Source of the DNA: CAZUAQ01 sp964618455
GTDB lineage: Bacteria; Planctomycetota; Phycisphaerae; UBA1845; PWPN01
Direction: 5' to 3'
Length of the DNA stretch: 64,000 nt
Assembly (NCBI GenBank): GCA_964618455.1
Contig: CAZUAQ010000011.1
Span: 62,001 to 126,000, forward strand
Positions 59,674 through 64,000 of this stretch are shown here, in pieces. Under the pieces are notes generated by a model that did not search any database, had not been told where the DNA came from, and was given only the letters and a program-made list of their open reading frames with translations. Position numbers and translations under genes: made by a program. Numbering within the stretch: the first letter of the stretch is position 1; the number at the start of each line of letters is the position of its first letter.

Positions 59674-60780
59674 ATGCCTCCCGAGAGTGCACAGGAAAGG
59701 ACCGAAGCCCCGACGCCCAGGCGGCGTTCGGAAGCGCGGCAACGCGGCCAGATCGGCAAGAGCAGCGATCTGACCGCCGCGCTTGTGCTGCTGGGGGCGA
59801 TGCTCGTGCTGGAGATCACGGGCCGGAAGGTACTGGAGCGACTGCTGGGCATCATGCGCCAATGTCTCGACGAGGCGGGGCAGTCGATGATCGACACCGA
59901 CCAGATCGCCCCGATGATTGCGCGCACCTTCGGTGAAATGGCGATCTTGTTGACACCTTACCTGATCGTCGTCGTGATCCTGGCGCTGGTCGGATCCTTC
60001 GCCCAAGTGGGCGTGCTCTTGACATTCAAGCCGCTCGTTCCCTCGCTGGGCAAACTGAACCCGATCAACGGTTTCAAGCGGATGTTCAGCCTGCAGTCGG
60101 TCGTGACACTGCTGATGGGCATTGCCAAGATGTCCTTGGTCACGCTCGTGGCGTACGTCACCATTCGGAACAGGGTGGAGACGGTCGCCTACGTGTCGGT
60201 GCTGTCGTACCTTTCGGTGATTGCCGTTTCGGCGGAGCTGATCATGACGTTGGCCCTGCGTCTGGCGATCACCTTGCTGATTCTCGGGATCATCGATTTC
60301 ATCTGGCAGCGCTACAAGCGTGAACGCGATTTGCGCATGACCAAGGAAGAGATCAAGGAGGAACTGAAGCGCATGGACGGAGACCCGGAAGTGAAACGCC
60401 GCCGCCGCGAGGTGCAGATGCAGCAGGCGATCCAGCGCATCAAGTCGTCGGTTCCGCAGGCGGACGTCGTGGTGACCAATCCGACCGAACTGGCCATCGC
60501 GATCGCCTATGACGCCGACACCATGTTGGCGCCGAAAGTCGTGGCCAAGGGGGCGGGATATCTCGCGCGGCGCATACGGGAAGTGGCCATCGAACACCGC
60601 ATTCCGATTGTCGAGCGCAAGCCGCTGGCCCGGGCGCTCTACAAGACAGTCGAAGTCGGCCAGGAAGTACCGCCGGAGTTCTACAAGGCGATCGCGGAAA
60701 TCCTGGCGTACGTCTATGAACTGGCAGGGGGTCGATTCCGCAAGCGGTCTCCGGCCGAAGCGATGGCGGCATTGAACTGA
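59674..60780 (+). CDS. flhB: Flagellar export switch protein FlhB
   Basis: 368 residues. ERTEAPTPRRRSEARQRGQIGKSSDL at the N-terminus, four transmembrane helices (for example LLTPYLIVVVILALVGSFAQVGVLL) and a cytoplasmic domain with the autocleavage site N269-P-T-E in VVVTNPTELAIAIAYD. KVVAKGAGYLARRIREVAIEHRIPIVERKPLARALYKTVEVGQEVPPEFYKAIAEILAYVY completes the family. Self-cleavage between Asn and Pro allows the switch from hook to filament substrates. Confidence 0.97.
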   Translation: MPPESAQERTEAPTPRRRSEARQRGQIGKSSDLTAALVLLGAMLVLEITGRKVLERLLGIMRQCLDEAGQSMIDTDQIAPMIARTFGEMAILLTPYLIVVVILALVGSFAQVGVLLTFKPLVPSLGKLNPINGFKRMFSLQSVVTLLMGIAKMSLVTLVAYVTIRNRVETVAYVSVLSYLSVIAVSAELIMTLALRLAITLLILGIIDFIWQRYKRERDLRMTKEEIKEELKRMDGDPEVKRRRREVQMQQAIQRIKSSVPQADVVVTNPTELAIAIAYDADTMLAPKVVAKGAGYLARRIREVAIEHRIPIVERKPLARALYKTVEVGQEVPPEFYKAIAEILAYVYELAGGRFRKRSPAEAMAALN

Positions 60781-60840
60781 TCGCGAGCGGAGCGACGGTC
60801 TGGAACGAAGGACATGAAGGGCAGGACGCGCAGGTGACGA

Positions 60841-62955
60841 ATGGCTGGTGAAGGGATACTTGCATCGCGACCGATGAAGTGGGTGGAGAGCAACCGCGGG
60901 TTGCTGCTTCCCATCGGCGCCATGTCCCTGATCTTCGTGCTGCTGGTGCCCCTGCCCACGGCGCTGCTCGATATCCTGCTGGCCGGAAACATCACACTTG
61001 CCGCCATCGTGCTGCTGACGGTGATGTACCTGGATCGTCCGCTGCAGTTCTCGTCATTCCCCTCGCTGCTGCTGGCAGCGACGCTCCTGCGGCTGACGCT
61101 CAATACCGCCACGACGCGATTGATTCTGACCAACGCCCAGGAAGGGACCGCCGCCGCGGGAAGCATCATCGAAACCTTCGGCAGCTTTGTCACCGGCGAC
61201 AAGCTGGCGGTGGGCGTGATCATCTTCATCATCCTCAACGTGATTCAATTCGCGGTCATCACCAAGGGTGCCACGCGCATCGCCGAAGTCGCCGCGCGAT
61301 TCACGCTCGACGGCATGCCCGGCAAGCAGATGGCCATCGACGCCGACCTCAACGCCGGGCTGATCGACGAGGCTGAAGCCCGGCGGCGTCGCGAGGAAAT
61401 CACGAACGAAGCCGATTTCTACGGTGCCATGGACGGTGCGTCCAAGTTCGTTCGCGGTGATGCCATTGCCGGGCTCATCATCACGTTCGTTAATATTCTC
61501 GGGGGCATCTATGTCGGCATGGTGGAAGAAGGCATGGCCCTCATGGAGTGCCTGGAGGTCTTCACCAAGCTCTCCATCGGGGACGGCCTGGTCGCCGCGA
61601 TTCCGGCGTTCATCACCTCCGTCGCCGCCGGTATGCTCGTCACGCGCAGCAGCGGTAAAGGTTCCATGGGCGAAGACCTGCTGGCCCAGGTGACCTCGCG
61701 TCCCATCGCCTTGATTCTGGCTGCCATCTTTCTGGGCATGCTGGCCATGACGCCCGGCATGCCCAAGTTTCCGCTGTTTCTGCTGTTGATCGGGTGCAGC
61801 GGCATCGCCTACTTCCTCATCAACCGGGAGCAGGTGGAAGTCGCCGCCGCCAAGACCAAGGCCAAGTCTGAAGCGAAGCAGCCCGACCGCGTTGAATCGC
61901 TCCTGTCGGTGGATGCCATGGGTCTCGAGATCGGCTATGGACTCATTAAACTCGTCGATCGTAAGCAGGGGGGAGATCTGCTCGATCGCATCACCAATAT
62001 TCGTCGCCAGGTGGCCACGGATCTGGGCATCCTCGTCCCGCCGATTCGCGTGCGCGATCACCTCAAGCTGAACCCGAACGAGTACGTCATCAACCTGAAG
62101 GGCGTCGAGGTGGCGCGCGGGGAATGCATGCCCGGGTATCTGCTGGCGATTGATAACGGGACGGTGAGCGCGCCGATCGTCGGCACCGAGACGACGGAGC
62201 CCGCGTTCGGACTGCCGGCGTACTGGATCGCCGAGTCGCAGCGCGCGGAAGCCGAACAGCGCAACTACACCGTCGTGCCTTGCTCGAGCGTGCTCGCAAC
62301 GCACCTGACCGAAATCATCAAGCGCCACGCGGACGAACTGCTCACCCGCCAGCAGATGCACAAGCTGCTGGACACGCTGAAGGAGAATTCGCCGAAGGCG
62401 GTGGAGGATGTGATTCCCGATGTCATCAAGGTCGGCGACGTCCAGCGCGTTCTGCAGAACCTGCTGCGCGAGCGCGTGCCGGTTCGCAATCTCGAGACCA
62501 TTCTGGAAGCGCTCGGTGACTGGGCGCCGCGCACAAAAGACACAGACATTCTCACCGAGTACGCGCGCAACGCACTGGCACGAAACATCTGCCAGTTGTA
62601 TAAGGATGGACAGAATGTGATCCGGGCGATCACCCTCGATCCGAAAGCCGAAGACCTCGTGAACGCGCACGTGGAGCGCAGCGAACGCGGTGCATTCCTG
62701 AATCTGCCGCCTGAGACGCAAAGTCGTCTCACCCAGGTGGTGCGACAGAAGATCGAGGAGGCGATGCCGAATGCCGGGGGACAGAACATCGTGGTGCTTT
62801 GCTCGCCCCAGATTCGCATGTGGGTCCGACGGATAATCGAAAATGTGTTGCCTCACGTGCCGGTCCTCGGGTTCAACGAGATCGTCCGCGGGGTTGAAGT
62901 GAAGTCTCTGGGATTGGTGGTGCTCACGGATGGAACTCAAAAGGTATCAGGCTGA
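60841..62955 (+). CDS. flhA: Flagellar export gate protein FlhA
   Basis: 704 residues. Eight-helix N-terminal half with the conserved cytoplasmic loop (RIAEVAARFTLDGMPGKQMAIDADLNAGLIDEAEARRRREEITNEADFYGAMDGASKFVRGDAIAGLIITFVNILGG), then a cytoplasmic domain (YGLIKLVDRKQGGDLLDRITNIRRQVATDLGILVPPIRVRDHLKLNPNEYVINLKGVEVARGE; VLATHLTEIIKRHADELLTRQQMHKLLDTLKENSPKAVEDVIPDVI) that binds chaperone-substrate complexes. Its 3' end overlaps flhF by 26 bases. Confidence 0.98.
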   Translation: MAGEGILASRPMKWVESNRGLLLPIGAMSLIFVLLVPLPTALLDILLAGNITLAAIVLLTVMYLDRPLQFSSFPSLLLAATLLRLTLNTATTRLILTNAQEGTAAAGSIIETFGSFVTGDKLAVGVIIFIILNVIQFAVITKGATRIAEVAARFTLDGMPGKQMAIDADLNAGLIDEAEARRRREEITNEADFYGAMDGASKFVRGDAIAGLIITFVNILGGIYVGMVEEGMALMECLEVFTKLSIGDGLVAAIPAFITSVAAGMLVTRSSGKGSMGEDLLAQVTSRPIALILAAIFLGMLAMTPGMPKFPLFLLLIGCSGIAYFLINREQVEVAAAKTKAKSEAKQPDRVESLLSVDAMGLEIGYGLIKLVDRKQGGDLLDRITNIRRQVATDLGILVPPIRVRDHLKLNPNEYVINLKGVEVARGECMPGYLLAIDNGTVSAPIVGTETTEPAFGLPAYWIAESQRAEAEQRNYTVVPCSSVLATHLTEIIKRHADELLTRQQMHKLLDTLKENSPKAVEDVIPDVIKVGDVQRVLQNLLRERVPVRNLETILEALGDWAPRTKDTDILTEYARNALARNICQLYKDGQNVIRAITLDPKAEDLVNAHVERSERGAFLNLPPETQSRLTQVVRQKIEEAMPNAGGQNIVVLCSPQIRMWVRRIIENVLPHVPVLGFNEIVRGVEVKSLGLVVLTDGTQKVSG

Positions 62956-64000
62956 GTCCATGGCGGCCGCCTTGGAGAAGGTCAAGAACGACCTGGGGCG
63001 CGATGCCGTTATTCTGCATACCCGGACAATCCGCAAGGGCGGCGTGCTTGGGGTGGGAGCCAAGTCCATCATCGAGATTACCGCCAGTCGGGATCTGAAC
63101 GTCTTGCCTCCCTCGGAGCGCAAGGCTATTATCGGACGTAAGAAAGAGCAGGGAATGCCCGGTTCCTCAGTCCGGGAACTGGCAGCGTCTCCCCTGTCTC
63201 GAGCCGGAGGCGAATCTTCACATCGCCCGGATCCACAATCCGCCTCCTGGTCATCTTCACAAGTCAATGACGGCGAGCGGAGCTCCGCCTTGGCGCAAGA
63301 CTCAGCGAAGAACAGGGATGTCGACCTCTACTCTCCCTTTACGCTCCCACAGAACGCACGATCCACGGAAGACGATTCCCCCATGGCCCAAGGGCCATCC
63401 CAGCCCTCACAGCGCGACGCGACGCCGCCCCGTCACGAGAAGATGGATGCGTTCGCCACCAACATGGAGCGCGAGATGGGCGAGTTGCGTTCCATGGTGC
63501 ATCAGTTACTCAGCAAGGCGTCCTCGTCGCCGGCTCCGCCGCGGATCGAAGCCCCGCAGGACGTGCCCGCGGATCTTCAGCAGTTTTATACGGAGTTGCT
63601 CCAGAACGAAGTCGCCGAGGAGATCGCCCGGGACGTCATCGCCCAGGCACAAAGTCGCATCGACGCGGCGCGGCAGGCGCTGAAGCGACGGAACGACGAG
63701 CGGAGAGCCGGCGGGAAAGCGGATGCGGACAGCGGTGCGACCTCCACCGCCAAGTCGAAAAAGACCACCCGCGGCAAGTCCACATCACGAAAAAAAGCGT
63801 CAACCGCTTCCGGTCAAGACGAGAAGTCCGCGGGTCAGGACACTTCGAAGGCGAAGAAGTCGACGAAGACCTCCGGTGAGACCCAGCCGGAAGCTGACCA
63901 GCCCGTGGAGCCGACGTCCTCCACCAAGCTGGATGCCAAGGCCGAACGACTTCTGCGCGGATTCAGCGAACAGGAAGCCCTGCGCGAAATCGTGCCTGTC
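62930..64000 (+). CDS. flhF: Flagellar biosynthesis GTPase FlhF (3' end outside window)
   Basis: 357 residues are visible and the frame is open at the right edge. The start ATG lies inside the end of flhA. The N-terminal B domain is clear (MELKRYQAESMAAALEKVKNDLGRDAVILHTRTIRKGGVLGVGAKSIIEITASRDLNV), followed by a Ser/Pro/Gln-rich linker and a helical N domain (LQQFYTELLQNEVAEEIARDVIAQAQSRIDAARQALKRRN). Then comes an approximately 80-residue Lys/Ser/Thr-rich insertion before AERLLRGFSEQEALREIV. The SRP-like GTPase (G) domain lies beyond the window. FlhF sets the position and number of flagella. Confidence 0.9.
   Translation, partial: MELKRYQAESMAAALEKVKNDLGRDAVILHTRTIRKGGVLGVGAKSIIEITASRDLNVLPPSERKAIIGRKKEQGMPGSSVRELAASPLSRAGGESSHRPDPQSASWSSSQVNDGERSSALAQDSAKNRDVDLYSPFTLPQNARSTEDDSPMAQGPSQPSQRDATPPRHEKMDAFATNMEREMGELRSMVHQLLSKASSSPAPPRIEAPQDVPADLQQFYTELLQNEVAEEIARDVIAQAQSRIDAARQALKRRNDERRAGGKADADSGATSTAKSKKTTRGKSTSRKKASTASGQDEKSAGQDTSKAKKSTKTSGETQPEADQPVEPTSSTKLDAKAERLLRGFSEQEALREIVPV

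Noticed and set aside
61054..62940. 628-residue minus-strand frame opposite flhA
   Set aside because: Antisense shadow of a definite FlhA; it is His/Arg/Asp-rich without any domain.
1..64000. CRISPR arrays, prophage, integrases, transposases, rRNA and tRNA genes
   Set aside because: None seen: no spaced identical repeats, no recombinase or transposase motifs in any frame, and no tRNA cloverleaf or rRNA sequence.

Overview
The window is GC-rich, gene-dense bacterial chromosome, most likely from the phylum Planctomycetota. A flagellated, Phycisphaerae-like lineage is an inference, not proven. The evidence is the DUF1552/DUF1592 cytochrome-type gene pair, a sulfatase, a Tat-exported Gfo/Idh/MocA oxidoreductase, a secreted beta-helix protein with a dockerin-like tail, many small zinc-ribbon membrane proteins and Pro/Thr-rich lipoproteins. 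Peptidoglycan genes (murA, a PBP4-type dacB) are present. There are no rRNA, tRNA, CRISPR, prophage or transposase genes.

Layout. 1-8.9 kb (minus strand): the C-terminally cut DUF1552 gene and its DUF1592 partner; a small operon arsR - NTF2-like - SRPBCC - TfoX-like with a readable promoter and operator; an operon of a sulfatase and a nuclease-fold/TPR/CBM9-like exported protein. 9-12.1 kb: putA (proline to glutamate), convergent with the beta-helix/dockerin gene. 13.8-19.6 kb (minus): exported oxidoreductase, zinc-ribbon and membrane proteins around a B12-binding radical SAM enzyme, and two secreted low-complexity proteins. 19.8-22.8 kb: tandem paralogous zinc-ribbon membrane proteins, a repeat cluster (degenerate heptamers plus a 25-bp inverted repeat), a DUF2310-like gene and an orphan gene. 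23-31 kb: murA, two lipoproteins (one a degenerate FGE-sulfatase-fold protein), an MBL-fold hydrolase, small zinc-finger and DUF3592 proteins, a candidate small RNA ending in a textbook terminator, and two further lipoproteins. 31.2-34 kb (minus): a translationally coupled operon of a pseudo-receiver protein, a GGDEF diguanylate cyclase and a zinc-ribbon membrane protein. 34-35.6 kb: dacB. 35.6-36.3 kb: a gene-free, hairpin-rich stretch.

36.3-64 kb is one long, co-directional flagellar locus: a TPR membrane protein, flgN, a cytoplasmic histidine kinase and a sigma54-dependent response regulator (FlrB/FlrC or FlgS/FlgR type), then flgB flgC fliE fliF fliG fliH fliI fliJ, a MotE-like gene, fliK flgD flgE flbD motA motB fliL fliN fliO fliP fliQ fliR flhB flhA and the 5' part of flhF. 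The order resembles that of Gram-positive and spirochaete fla operons. It encodes basal body, export gate, hook, stator and C-ring components, and a sigma54-like promoter lies just upstream of flgB.

The most unusual observation is that fliM is missing from the slot between fliL and fliN. The FliN found there carries three copies of the LSQ-x-(D/E)-I-(D/N)-A motif, which in FliM/FliY is the docking peptide for phosphorylated CheY. A related LSPEEVAALLG peptide ends the pseudo-receiver protein encoded 22 kb away beside the diguanylate cyclase.
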